Part shown: piece after piece, positions 24,442 through 36,973 of the stretch
Layout of the letters: each line of letters starts with the position of its first letter
Numbering within the stretch: the stretch's first letter is position 1
Assembly: GCA_018677555.1 (NCBI GenBank)
Contig: JAHHOT010000115.1
Coordinates: forward strand, 1 to 41,338
DNA length: 41,338 nucleotides
Direction: 5' to 3'
Origin: Gammaproteobacteria bacterium
GTDB lineage: Bacteria > Pseudomonadota > Gammaproteobacteria > Steroidobacterales > Woeseiaceae
Made by a program: the position numbers and the translations under genes
Notes under the pieces: model-generated
The model's input: the letters and a program-made list of their open reading frames with translations, nothing else
Told to the model about the DNA's origin: nothing
Databases searched by the model: none

Positions 24442-25712
24442 ATTCGGCGCTGACGAATACGGCATCGACGCGGCGACACGTGTCCATCGCGGAACGGTAT
24501 CAGCGAATTCGCCAGACCAGTCTCGATATTTGCCAGGACCTCGAGGTCGAAGATTTCGTGATCCAGTCGATGGCCGACGTCAGTCCCACGAAATGGCATC
24601 TGGCACACACGACCTGGTTTTTCGAGCGATTCCTGTTGCAGGAATCGGTACCTGACTATCGTTGCTACGACGAAACTTTCCGTTACCTGTTCAATTCGTA
24701 CTACTACACGGCAGGCGAGATGCACGCCCGTCCGATGCGCGGGTTGCTTTCACGCCCGACCGTGGCAGAAATCTACGCGTTTCGTGCCCACGTCGATGAG
24801 TGTGTGCTGCAGGCGCTGCCGGCGATTGAGCGGAACTCGCGTCTCGCGGAGATTCTCGAACTCGGGCTCAACCATGAGCAGCAGCACCAGGAACTCATTC
24901 TCAGCGACATCAAGCACGTGTTTTCGCTAAATCCTCTGCGGCCGGCCGCAAGTTTGCGGCTGAAAGCGTCCGCCGAATCGCAGCCGGCCCCGCATCGATT
25001 CATCGCGGGGCAGGCCGGACTTCGCGAAATCGGAGCGCAAGGCGGCGGCTTTTGTTTCGACAACGAAACCCCGAGGCATCGCACGCTCGTTAATCCGCAC
25101 AGCATAGGCTCGCGCCTGATCACCTGTGGCGAATATCGCGAGTTCATCCGCGCTGGCGGATACGAGAAAAGCGAGCTGTGGCTGTCGGACGGCTGGGCGG
25201 CTGTCCGTGAGCGCGGCTGGAACCGTCCGCTGTACTGGGCCGAGGATCTCGAGAGCGAGTTCACACTCGGCGGCCAGCGTGACATCGACGACGGCGCGCC
25301 GGTCGCGCACGTCAGTTATTACGAGGCCGACGCTTACGCGCGCTGGTTCGGAGCGCGCTTGCCCACTGAGGCCGAGTGGGAGCTTGCCGCCAGCCAGGTT
25401 GCCCCGCAAGGCAACCTGATGGATGCGGGTTACTGGCACCCGATTGCCGGCGGCGATAGCGCACAGTTCTTCGGCGATGTCTGGGAGTGGACGTCTTCGT
25501 CATACGCAGCGTATCCGGGGTTCCGGCCGCTGGCGGGATCGCTCGGCGAGTACAACGGCAAATTCATGTGCAACCAGATGACGGTGCGTGGCGGTTCCTG
25601 CGTAACTGCCGACGATCACATTCGCGCCAGTTACAGAAGCTTCTTTTACCCCGATGCGCGCTGGCAGTTCCTCGGCATTCGCCTCGCGCGCGACGAGGCG
25701 GGCGGCCATTAA
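24438..25712 (+). CDS. egtB: Ergothioneine sulfoxide synthase (EgtB)
   Basis: A 424-residue non-heme iron enzyme that joins hercynine to a thiol (cysteine or gamma-glutamylcysteine) with O2 to give the sulfoxide. The N-terminal DinB-like domain (about residues 15-160) supplies the iron ligands: His in KWHLAHTTWFFERFL and the HxxxH of NHEQQHQEL. The C-terminal formylglycine-enzyme-like domain shows VSYYEADAYARWFGARLPTE, then EWELAA, FGDVWEWTSS, MTVRGGSC and SYRSFFYPDARWQFLGIRLA. ATGA overlap with egtD and AGGGAG six bases ahead. No EgtE lyase or EgtA is seen in the window, so the final C-S cleavage must be done elsewhere. Confidence 0.93.
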   Translation: MNSALTNTASTRRHVSIAERYQRIRQTSLDICQDLEVEDFVIQSMADVSPTKWHLAHTTWFFERFLLQESVPDYRCYDETFRYLFNSYYYTAGEMHARPMRGLLSRPTVAEIYAFRAHVDECVLQALPAIERNSRLAEILELGLNHEQQHQELILSDIKHVFSLNPLRPAASLRLKASAESQPAPHRFIAGQAGLREIGAQGGGFCFDNETPRHRTLVNPHSIGSRLITCGEYREFIRAGGYEKSELWLSDGWAAVRERGWNRPLYWAEDLESEFTLGGQRDIDDGAPVAHVSYYEADAYARWFGARLPTEAEWELAASQVAPQGNLMDAGYWHPIAGGDSAQFFGDVWEWTSSSYAAYPGFRPLAGSLGEYNGKFMCNQMTVRGGSCVTADDHIRASYRSFFYPDARWQFLGIRLARDEAGGH

Positions 25713-25802
25713 GACCCGGCCGTTGTACGCAGCATCACGGGGCGCGTTACCGCCGGAATAATGTCATCATCCCCGACTATGAGGGATACGGTTTCTCGCT
25801 GA

Positions 25803-27170
25803 ATGCCGCTGCGACGACAACTCGGCTTGTCGGCGGTGCTCGCCATCGTTGTCGGCGACATGATCGGGTCCGGCATATTCTTCACGCCGGGCGAGCTGGC
25901 TGCCGTTGCCTCGAGTGAATGGCAGGTTTATTTTTTCTGGGCCCTGTGCGGTGTCATTACGCTTTGCGGCGCGCTCACCCTTGCTGAGCTGGCAACTCTA
26001 TTGCCGCAGGCCGGGGTTTCCTATCACGCGTTGACCCAGGCATATGGCCCGTTCGCGGGATTCATGCAGGCATGGATCATGATACTCGTGAGCGGACCGG
26101 GTGCGATTGCCGGAATTGCAGTGCTTTTTGGCGAGTTTGCCACTCGGCTGACCGGCGGCGAATCGGAGGGGATGCAGCTGGTCTGGGCTGCCGCCGCCAT
26201 CGTTTTCTTCGCCCTGATAAACCTGCGCGGCGTGCAATGGGGCGGCCGTATCCAGGTGGTGCTGACTGCCGTAAAAGTGCTTGGTCTGCTTGCGCTGGTA
26301 GCAGGGGGCCTGATTTTCGCCGAACCCCACGCCGGCTTCGCCGATGCCGCTGAAACCGAACAGGGAGGATTGCTCGGCATGCTGCGTTTCGTCGGGCTGG
26401 GGGTGGCCATCGTACTGTTTACTTACGACGGCTGGATAGACGCGTCCAACGTCGCAGGCGAGGTAAAGGATCCAGGCAGAAACTTTCCCCTCGCAATGGG
26501 TGTTGGCGTTATCCTCATAACCGCCGTGTACCTCCTGGTCAACTTCGCGTTCCTGCGAGTGGTACCGCTCGATGAAATGCGTTCTGCACCAACACAGGTA
26601 GCAGCAACGGTTGCCACGGCGGCATACGGCAACGGCGGTGGCACGGCGCTGAACCTGCTCATGTGGATCTCGATATTCGGCGCGCTGGGCGGACTCATCA
26701 TGACGCTGCCACGGCTGTTTTATGCAGCTGCCTCGGAGTACGTCGAACGCGCGCGGGAAACCGTATTGTCCGGTCCTGTACGCGCCCTCGCTGCAGTGTC
26801 GGGCGCGCGCGCAGTGCCGTCAGGTGCGATCCTCATTGCTGCAGGCCTGTCGATCGCGGCGTTGTTGTTTTTCGGGTCATTCTCCAGGATCGTGACCTTT
26901 TTTGTTGTCCCGTTTCAGTTGATCAATATCCTGATGGTGTCGTCGGTGTTCGTGCTGCGACCGCGCCTTTCCGGGCCGGGCGCCTTTCGCGTTCCCGGCT
27001 ATCCGTTCACACCCGCTGTTTTCATGCTCGTCATGTCGTCGTTTCTGCTCGCGGCAGTTGTCTACAACCCGTTCGACAGTATGATCGGTATCGCGCTGAC
27101 GCTGACCGGCATACCCGTCTACCGCATGCTAGTGCGGAACAGCAAGGAGCCGGGTGATGACTCGCTTTGA
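25803..27170 (+). CDS. APC-family amino acid permease
   Basis: A 455-residue inner-membrane transporter of the amino acid-polyamine-organocation superfamily, with about 12 hydrophobic helices. The first helix has the family's unwound glycine motif (VVGDMIGSGIFFTPGELA), followed by FWALCGVITLCGALTLAELA and LPQAGVSYHALTQAYGPFAG. The substrate cannot be read; an amine or amino-acid conjugate is plausible because the next two genes, overlapping it, encode a BtpA/SgcQ protein and a sugar-type kinase. Its stop lies within the start of the next gene. The ATG at 25803 lacks a clear ribosome-binding site, but it begins right before the first helix. Confidence 0.9.
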   Translation: MPLRRQLGLSAVLAIVVGDMIGSGIFFTPGELAAVASSEWQVYFFWALCGVITLCGALTLAELATLLPQAGVSYHALTQAYGPFAGFMQAWIMILVSGPGAIAGIAVLFGEFATRLTGGESEGMQLVWAAAAIVFFALINLRGVQWGGRIQVVLTAVKVLGLLALVAGGLIFAEPHAGFADAAETEQGGLLGMLRFVGLGVAIVLFTYDGWIDASNVAGEVKDPGRNFPLAMGVGVILITAVYLLVNFAFLRVVPLDEMRSAPTQVAATVATAAYGNGGGTALNLLMWISIFGALGGLIMTLPRLFYAAASEYVERARETVLSGPVRALAAVSGARAVPSGAILIAAGLSIAALLFFGSFSRIVTFFVVPFQLINILMVSSVFVLRPRLSGPGAFRVPGYPFTPAVFMLVMSSFLLAAVVYNPFDSMIGIALTLTGIPVYRMLVRNSKEPGDDSL

Positions 27171-27966
27171 GCGGCTGTTCGGTCACACCAAGCCGTTGAT
27201 CGGCATGATCCATCTGGCCCCGTTGCCGGATTACCCGCAGTCACCCGGCATGTCGCGGGTCATCGAGCGGGCGCTGGTCGATTTGCAATCACTGGAGGCG
27301 GCCGGCTTTGACGGCGTGCTGGTGGAGAATGAGTACGACCAGCCGCACCGGGTCGTCGCGTCGCCTGCAACAGTGAGTGCGATGATCGAGGTAACACGCG
27401 CGGTGGTGCATGCCAGCACGCGTCTCGTGATCGGATGCGAGATATTGCTCAATGACCCGATCGCCTCACTCGACGTCGCACAGGCAAGCGGCGCAGGTTT
27501 TATTCGTACGGACTACTTCGTCGACCGCATGTCGCGCCCGGAGTTCGGTGAATTTGCGATCGACCCGGACGGACTGCTCGAGCACCGTAAACGGCTGGGC
27601 TGCGAACACGTGCTTGTGATGGCGGATATCCAGGTGAAGTATGCGCGCATGCTGACGGCGCGACCGTTGAGCGATTCCGCGAGGGAGGCCTGCGGCAAGG
27701 GTGCCGATGCGATCGTCGTCACCGGCACTGCGAGTGGCGACGCGCCGTGCATCGCCGACATCGTTGCGGCGAAGGCAGGCGCCGTTGACGGCGGCGCGAC
27801 CACGCCGGTAGTCGTCGGCAGTGGCCTGGACAGGCAGAACGCGGGCCGGCTCCTCGCTGCCGCGGACGGTGCGATTGTCGGCACTGCGCTGATGAGAGGG
27901 GGTTCCGTCGACCCCGGAGCCGCGCTGGACATCGTGGTCGCTGCGAGGGGCGATGCATGCGTGTAG
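27157..27966 (+). CDS. BtpA/SgcQ family protein
   Basis: A 269-residue TIM-barrel-like protein of the BtpA/SgcQ family. Marks are LIGMIHLAPLPDYPQSPGM at the start, AAGFDGVLVENEYDQPH, VIGCEILLNDPIASLDVAQ, GAGFIRTDYFVDR, GADAIVVTGTASGD, PVVVGSGLDRQNAGRLLAAA and DGAIVGTALMRGG; the last blocks form a phosphate-binding barrel end. BtpA affects photosystem I in cyanobacteria and SgcQ lies in a sugar operon in E. coli, but the reaction is not known. I prefer the ATG at 27157 (AAGGAG eight bases ahead) over the GTG at 27154. It overlaps the permease by 14 bases and the kinase by ten, so the three work as a unit. Confidence 0.88.
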   Translation: MTRFERLFGHTKPLIGMIHLAPLPDYPQSPGMSRVIERALVDLQSLEAAGFDGVLVENEYDQPHRVVASPATVSAMIEVTRAVVHASTRLVIGCEILLNDPIASLDVAQASGAGFIRTDYFVDRMSRPEFGEFAIDPDGLLEHRKRLGCEHVLVMADIQVKYARMLTARPLSDSAREACGKGADAIVVTGTASGDAPCIADIVAAKAGAVDGGATTPVVVGSGLDRQNAGRLLAAADGAIVGTALMRGGSVDPGAALDIVVAARGDACV

Positions 27967-28766
27967 TTTGCGTTGGTGATTGCGGGATCGATCGATATCT
28001 GCCCACGGGCAAACACTATGTCGGAGGCATAACCGCCAACTTCGCGCGGCACGCCCGGTCACTGTTTCCGGCCGCGGACGAAATTGCGGTTATTGCCCCG
28101 TTGGGTAACGACCCGGAAGCGACGGCTGTTCGTTCGGCATTCGCGTCGAGCGGCATCGATTGTCATTTCTGCGAGCTGGATGGGGCGACGCCGGTTCAAT
28201 ACATCAATGTTCGGGAAGACGGCGAAAAGGAATTCCTGCGCTACGAAGAGGGTGTCCTGCGAAATTTCGAGCTTGATGCGCCCGAGATCGAATTGATCGC
28301 TGACTCTGATGTTCTCGTTGCGCCAGCGTATTTGCAGATTGCCAGGCTATTCGACGGGCTTATGCAGATTCGCACGAATGGGACGATATGTATCGACTTC
28401 GCCGATTTCGCGCAACACCCGGACTTTGAACTGCTGGAGCGCCACCTGGAATCGATCGATGTCAGCTTTTTCGGGCTTTCCGGCAACGACGAGGAAACAA
28501 TCGAAAAGCTCGCTGCAATGGCGCGTGCCCAGGACAAGCTGATCGTCGTTACGCTCGGCGGAGGCGGCAGTATCGCGTTTCAGCGCAAGCGCCGTTACGA
28601 ACAGCAAGCGCTGCCGGTCGATCAGGTGATCGATACCACCGGAGCGGGCGATGCCTACGCGGCGGCGTTTCTCAGCCGGTATTGCCACGGCGCCGGCATC
28701 AACGAGGCGATGGCAGCCGGGGCTGCGCGCGCTGCAAGCGTCGTGCAGCGCCCCGGCGCATTCTGA
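27957..28766 (+). CDS. PfkB-family sugar kinase
   Basis: A 269-residue kinase of the ribokinase/PfkB family, which phosphorylates a sugar, sugar-amine or nucleoside with ATP. The N-terminus VVCVGDCGIDRYLPTGKHYV, then GGITANFARHA, is the substrate lid and binding site; the anion-hole and catalytic motif DTTGAGDAYAAAFLSRY lies near residues 222-238 with the catalytic Asp in GAGD. VVTLGGGGSIAF is the ATP-side strand. It resembles the fructoselysine-6-kinase (FrlD) style, which would fit an APC permease neighbour, but the FrlB deglycase is missing. The stop lies only five bases from the convergent gene's stop. Confidence 0.9.
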   Translation: MRVVCVGDCGIDRYLPTGKHYVGGITANFARHARSLFPAADEIAVIAPLGNDPEATAVRSAFASSGIDCHFCELDGATPVQYINVREDGEKEFLRYEEGVLRNFELDAPEIELIADSDVLVAPAYLQIARLFDGLMQIRTNGTICIDFADFAQHPDFELLERHLESIDVSFFGLSGNDEETIEKLAAMARAQDKLIVVTLGGGGSIAFQRKRRYEQQALPVDQVIDTTGAGDAYAAAFLSRYCHGAGINEAMAAGAARAASVVQRPGAF

Positions 28767-28771
28767 ACAGA

Positions 28772-29332
28772 TTACTGCGCGCGGGTAACGCGTTTCTTGA
28801 TGACTTTGACCTGCCGCGTACCGCCATGCCCGCCGCCGTCGAAAAACTTCACCTCGGCATCGTGGCCGGCCGACTGCAGAACGGCACGGATACTGTCCTT
28901 TGTTGACTGATCCAGCGTTTCGCCGCTGACGATGAATATCCCGTCCGCGGCATCGGCAGTGAACATGTCGTGCGTTCCGTCGCCCATAATCTCGATCTCG
29001 GTCGTTTCATTGCCCGACCAGTGGGCGTAGCTGCCATGTGATTCGGGCAGGTTGATTTTCCGGCCGGCGACGTCGAATTCGTAGCCGTCTTCCTGGCGGG
29101 TAATCAGGATCGTGCGCCCGGCTTCGTCCACGACGGAGCGGGTTTCCCCGATCTGCAGCTCGTCGAGATTGAAATCCATCGTGCTGCTGTCGAGCCGTAA
29201 TTCGATGGGCTCATGAGGCCCTTCACCGTCGTGCAGAACGCGAATCTCCATGCGTTTTCCCGGCTCTGCGATCGCAGCGCCTGCAAGTGTGGTCAGTGCC
29301 GCGAGCGCGGCGACGAGGCTGGTCTTGTTCAT
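28772..29332 (-). CDS. Exported hypothetical protein
   Basis: A 186-residue protein I do not recognise. It has a clear signal peptide (NKTSLVAALAALTTLAGAAIA, with cleavage after AIA), then a charged mixed alpha/beta region. The segment SSTMDFNLDELQIGETRSV and ETLDQSTKDSIRAVLQSAGH are the most structured parts; the C-terminus is Gly/His/Lys rich (FFDGGGHGGTRQVKVIKKR), which might bind metal or nucleic acid. It is probably periplasmic. It lies downstream of the M13 peptidase gene, 110 bases away, in the same direction. Confidence 0.65.
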   Translation of the reverse strand: MNKTSLVAALAALTTLAGAAIAEPGKRMEIRVLHDGEGPHEPIELRLDSSTMDFNLDELQIGETRSVVDEAGRTILITRQEDGYEFDVAGRKINLPESHGSYAHWSGNETTEIEIMGDGTHDMFTADAADGIFIVSGETLDQSTKDSIRAVLQSAGHDAEVKFFDGGGHGGTRQVKVIKKRVTRAQ

Positions 29333-29442
29333 CGTGTAGGTTCCCGGTTTTCAGCGTATTGTAGTCGTTCAGATGCCTGCGGGCGTCAAACCGTCGCAAC
29401 TGGCACAGTCGGGCACGTAACGTGTGTGGGCCCGCCGATCGG

Positions 29443-31494
29443 CTACCAGATCTTCACCCGCTCTTTGGGGGGCAGGTACAGCGCGTCGCTTTCTGCAATG
29501 TCGAACGCCTCGTAAAATTCCGGAACGTTGCGAACCGCGCCGTTGACCCGGTACATGCTTGGCGCATGCGGGTCCGTGTTTACCTGGGTACGCAACGCTT
29601 CGTCCCGGTATTTTCTGCGCCATACCTGCGCATAGCCGAGGAAAACACGTTGCCAGCCGGTATAGCCGTCCATGACCGGCGGTTCCTCGCCGTCCAGGGA
29701 CAGTTTGTACGCCAGCAGCCCGATGCTGAGGCCGCCCAGGTCACCGATGTTCTCGCCGATAGTGAATTCGCCATTCACGCTGAGATCGTCGAATGGCTTG
29801 AACGCGGAATACTGCGCTTTCAGTTTGCCTGTGCGCGCCTCGAACTCCTCGCGGTCCTCCTTGGTCCACCAGTTGCGCAGGACGCCGTCTCCGTCGAAAG
29901 CGCTGCCCAAGTCGTCGAAGCCGTGTCCGATTTCGTGACCGATCACCGCGCCGATGGCACCGTAGTTCACGGCATCTTCCGCGTTCATATCGAAAAACGG
30001 TGGCTGCAGAATAGCCGCCGGAAATACAATCTCGTTCAGCGGCGGGTTGTAGTAGGCATTGACCGTCTGTGGCGTCATAGCCCATTCGTGACGTTCGACC
30101 GGCTTGCCCTGGCGCGCCAGGTTTCGTTCGTAGACGACCCGGGCCGAGCGCTGCATGTTTCCGACGAGATCGTCCGGCCTGATCTCCAGCGCCGAGTAAT
30201 CCTTCCAGACGTCCGGGTAGCCGATCTTCGGCGTGAACTTGGACAGCTTGTCCAGCGCCTCGGCGCGGGTTTCTTCGCCCATCCAGTCCAGCTCGCGGAT
30301 ACTGATTTCGTAGGCTTTGATGAGGTTGTTGACGAGACTGAGCATTCGCTCTTTCGCTGCCGGCGGAAAATGCTGCGCCACGTAAACTTTGCCGACCACT
30401 TCGCCAAGATGGGCATTGACGGCGTTTACGCCGCGACGCCAGCGTGGCCGCTGTTCCTCGATACCGCGCAACGTCTTCGAGTAGAACTCGAAATTCTGAT
30501 TGTCGATGTCCTCTGTCAGGTAGGTTGCATGGGTGTTCAGCCCGGACCATTTGAGCCAGGTTTTCCAGTCGTCGAGGCTGGTGTCGGTGATGATGTCGTC
30601 AAGCGCTTTCATGTAATCGAGTTGCGTAACGACGAGACCGTCAAGCTGATCCACGCCAGCCTCGGCCAGGTACTCGTTCCACGCGAAGGACGGCATCAGC
30701 GCCGGCAGCTCGTCCAGCGGGATCTTGTTGTACAACGCCACCCGATCTCGCGTTTCCTCTTTTTTCATGTGCTCCGCGGCCATGCGTGTTTCCAGCGCCA
30801 TGATCATTTGCGCTGCAGCCGCTGTATTGTCCAGGCCCGCCAGCGTCAACATCGCCGCGACGTGCTCGACGTAGGCGCTGCGGATAGACTCGGACTTGTC
30901 ATCGTCGAGAAAATAAAACTCCCGGTCCGGCAACCCGATCCCGCCTTGCCAGGTGTACATCATGTACGTGTCTGGATTACTGAAGTCCACGTATTGCTGG
31001 AGTGAAAACGGCATGCCGATGCCGATCCTGTTGGCCTCGGCAAAATACAGCGCGAGTTCCTCGTAATCTGAAATTGCGTCAATGCGCTCGAACTCGCTTG
31101 CGAGTGGTGACATACCCAGCGAGTTACGCGTCTCCATATCCATGTACGAGGCATACAGGTCACCCACCTTTTGTTCATCGCTGCCCTGGGCAAAGTCGCC
31201 CTTGGCTGACTCCTCGATGATCGCCCTCACGTGTTCCTGCGACTGCTCGCGCAGGATGGTGAAATTGCCATAGCTGGGTTTGTCGGCGGGAATGTCGGTG
31301 GCCTCGATCCACGCGCCGTTGACGAAAGCATTGAAATCGTCGCCGGGTCGGACGCTTGTGTTCATGTTGTCCAGCAGCAGCCCGGAATGCCTGGCGGGCA
31401 CGCTTGCGCTGGTTTCAGGTTCGACGGCGGCCTCGTCCTGGCCGCAGGCAGCAGCCAGAAGCATCAGAAAGGTGACAGCGATTGTCTTTTTCAC
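29443..31494 (-). CDS. pepO: M13-family zinc metallopeptidase (PepO/neprilysin-like)
   Basis: A 683-residue zinc endopeptidase of the neprilysin family, cutting short peptides in the envelope. The N-terminus is a signal peptide with an AAAC site at Cys17, so it may be a lipoprotein. The catalytic domain carries NAYYNPPLNEIVFPAAIL, the zinc motif HEIGH (H520, E521, H524) in VIGHEIGHGFDDLGSAFDG, the third ligand in GENIGDLGGLSIG, and the family's terminal signature ending in KIW. All expected residues are present. Family members of this length are usual in Gammaproteobacteria. Confidence 0.95.
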   Translation of the reverse strand: MKKTIAVTFLMLLAAACGQDEAAVEPETSASVPARHSGLLLDNMNTSVRPGDDFNAFVNGAWIEATDIPADKPSYGNFTILREQSQEHVRAIIEESAKGDFAQGSDEQKVGDLYASYMDMETRNSLGMSPLASEFERIDAISDYEELALYFAEANRIGIGMPFSLQQYVDFSNPDTYMMYTWQGGIGLPDREFYFLDDDKSESIRSAYVEHVAAMLTLAGLDNTAAAAQMIMALETRMAAEHMKKEETRDRVALYNKIPLDELPALMPSFAWNEYLAEAGVDQLDGLVVTQLDYMKALDDIITDTSLDDWKTWLKWSGLNTHATYLTEDIDNQNFEFYSKTLRGIEEQRPRWRRGVNAVNAHLGEVVGKVYVAQHFPPAAKERMLSLVNNLIKAYEISIRELDWMGEETRAEALDKLSKFTPKIGYPDVWKDYSALEIRPDDLVGNMQRSARVVYERNLARQGKPVERHEWAMTPQTVNAYYNPPLNEIVFPAAILQPPFFDMNAEDAVNYGAIGAVIGHEIGHGFDDLGSAFDGDGVLRNWWTKEDREEFEARTGKLKAQYSAFKPFDDLSVNGEFTIGENIGDLGGLSIGLLAYKLSLDGEEPPVMDGYTGWQRVFLGYAQVWRRKYRDEALRTQVNTDPHAPSMYRVNGAVRNVPEFYEAFDIAESDALYLPPKERVKIW

Positions 31495-31677
31495 AGTGCT
31501 TTCCCTGTTTCAGTGTCCAACGCCCGGAATTTGCGCCGGCATCCCGGTGTCGCGATCGTGGCTCGATCAATGCGGCATTTTGACTGTCCCGGACTGAAAA
31601 TGTTCGTTTTTCACTAAAATTACCGCCATGCGACGAACAATGCTGCACGCATCGAAAACGTCACGGAATTGGCCCTG

Positions 31678-36103
<4,426 letters not shown>

Positions 36104-36191
36104 TCGGCTGGGGCCGACGCCGACGGCTCTGTGTGATCCCGGATGGTGTTGTTTTTATTCACGGGTGATCCTGGGCATGCTGGCCAGCAGG

Positions 36192-36210
36192 GCGAAGAGT
36201 ATACCTTCGC
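36192..36210. promoter_or_regulatory. Inverted repeat overlapping a -10 box upstream of galK
   Basis: Perfect 6-bp arms GCGAAG and CTTCGC around a seven-base centre, 89 bases before the galK start. On the minus strand the centre contains TATACT, a good -10 box. A repressor bound here would block transcription of galK-lacZ. No good -35 at the usual distance is visible. Confidence 0.4.
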
Positions 36211-36348
36211 GCGTCCATGCGTTTCAGCCGTCAAGCGAACGATGGTTTTCCGGAATTCGGGCGAACACGAATTTCATCCGGACCGGGCCTTGGGGACTCC
36301 ATCCTGCTAAAGTCGATTCCAGAGCAATGCTTCCAGGGGGAGATTTTG

Positions 36349-36927
36349 ATGTTGCGATTCCTTGCCGGGTTTCTCACTGCGCTCGTGCTGACGCTACCGC
36401 TTGCTGTTCTGAGCGATCAACAGCTGTCATCGCTGGTGCACCTGAACGAGAAAGATGTTCCCTGGCCCGCGCTGGATGAAGTTCCTGAAGACCAGATACC
36501 CGAGGAGTTGCGGGCCCAGGCCGCAGATTTCCGTCGTCTTTCCGAGGTCATGCGCTGGAAAACTCTCATCGGTACAGGCGGGCGTTTCGGCGAAGGGCTG
36601 CCGGACAGGGACATGCATTTCGGCATCGGAGAGATCGGGCCGGGAGCAATTTACCCGCGACACCGACACCCGACGCCGGAGCTGTACTATTTTATCTCCG
36701 GATCGGCCAGGTGGGTTGTCGACGGCGAAGAGTTCGTGGCCGAACCCGGGTCCGCCGTCTACATGAAGCCGTTCGCCGTCCACCGCATGGAAGTCACGTC
36801 GGATGAGTCGGCTGTGGTTGTCTGGGCGGACTGGGCGCCGGATTGTGACCGGTCAACCCTGCATGGGGGCTACGAACTGATGGACCCTGTGCCCGAACAG
36901 CCTGAGCGCGCCAAAATTACGCGATAG
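36349..36927 (+). CDS. Signal-bearing cupin protein of DMSP-lyase type
   Basis: A 192-residue protein with a signal peptide or anchor (LRFLAGFLTALVLTLPLAVL) and a cupin fold. Motif 1 matches exactly: GAIYPRHRHPTPELYYFISG, giving two His and one Glu metal ligands and the Tyr after Glu that is conserved in DddQ-like dimethylsulfoniopropionate lyases. Motif 2 is KPFAVHRMEVT with the last His ligand, followed by VVWADWAPD, similar to the W.W..D end of that family. It could cleave DMSP to acrylate and DMS or act on another small molecule; the true substrate is not shown. The ATG at 36349 follows AGGGGGA; an extension to 36217 lacks a signal. The alcohol dehydrogenase gene follows after 46 bases. 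Confidence 0.75.
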   Translation: MLRFLAGFLTALVLTLPLAVLSDQQLSSLVHLNEKDVPWPALDEVPEDQIPEELRAQAADFRRLSEVMRWKTLIGTGGRFGEGLPDRDMHFGIGEIGPGAIYPRHRHPTPELYYFISGSARWVVDGEEFVAEPGSAVYMKPFAVHRMEVTSDESAVVVWADWAPDCDRSTLHGGYELMDPVPEQPERAKITR

Positions 36928-36973
36928 AGATACGCGCGATGCAACCAGCACGGATCGTATTGTGGTGCAACTG

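Noticed and set aside
29422-31005. Long plus-strand open frame (527 codons) opposite the M13 peptidase gene
   Set aside because: The peptidase strand carries all zinc motifs; the opposite frame has none and no start signal.
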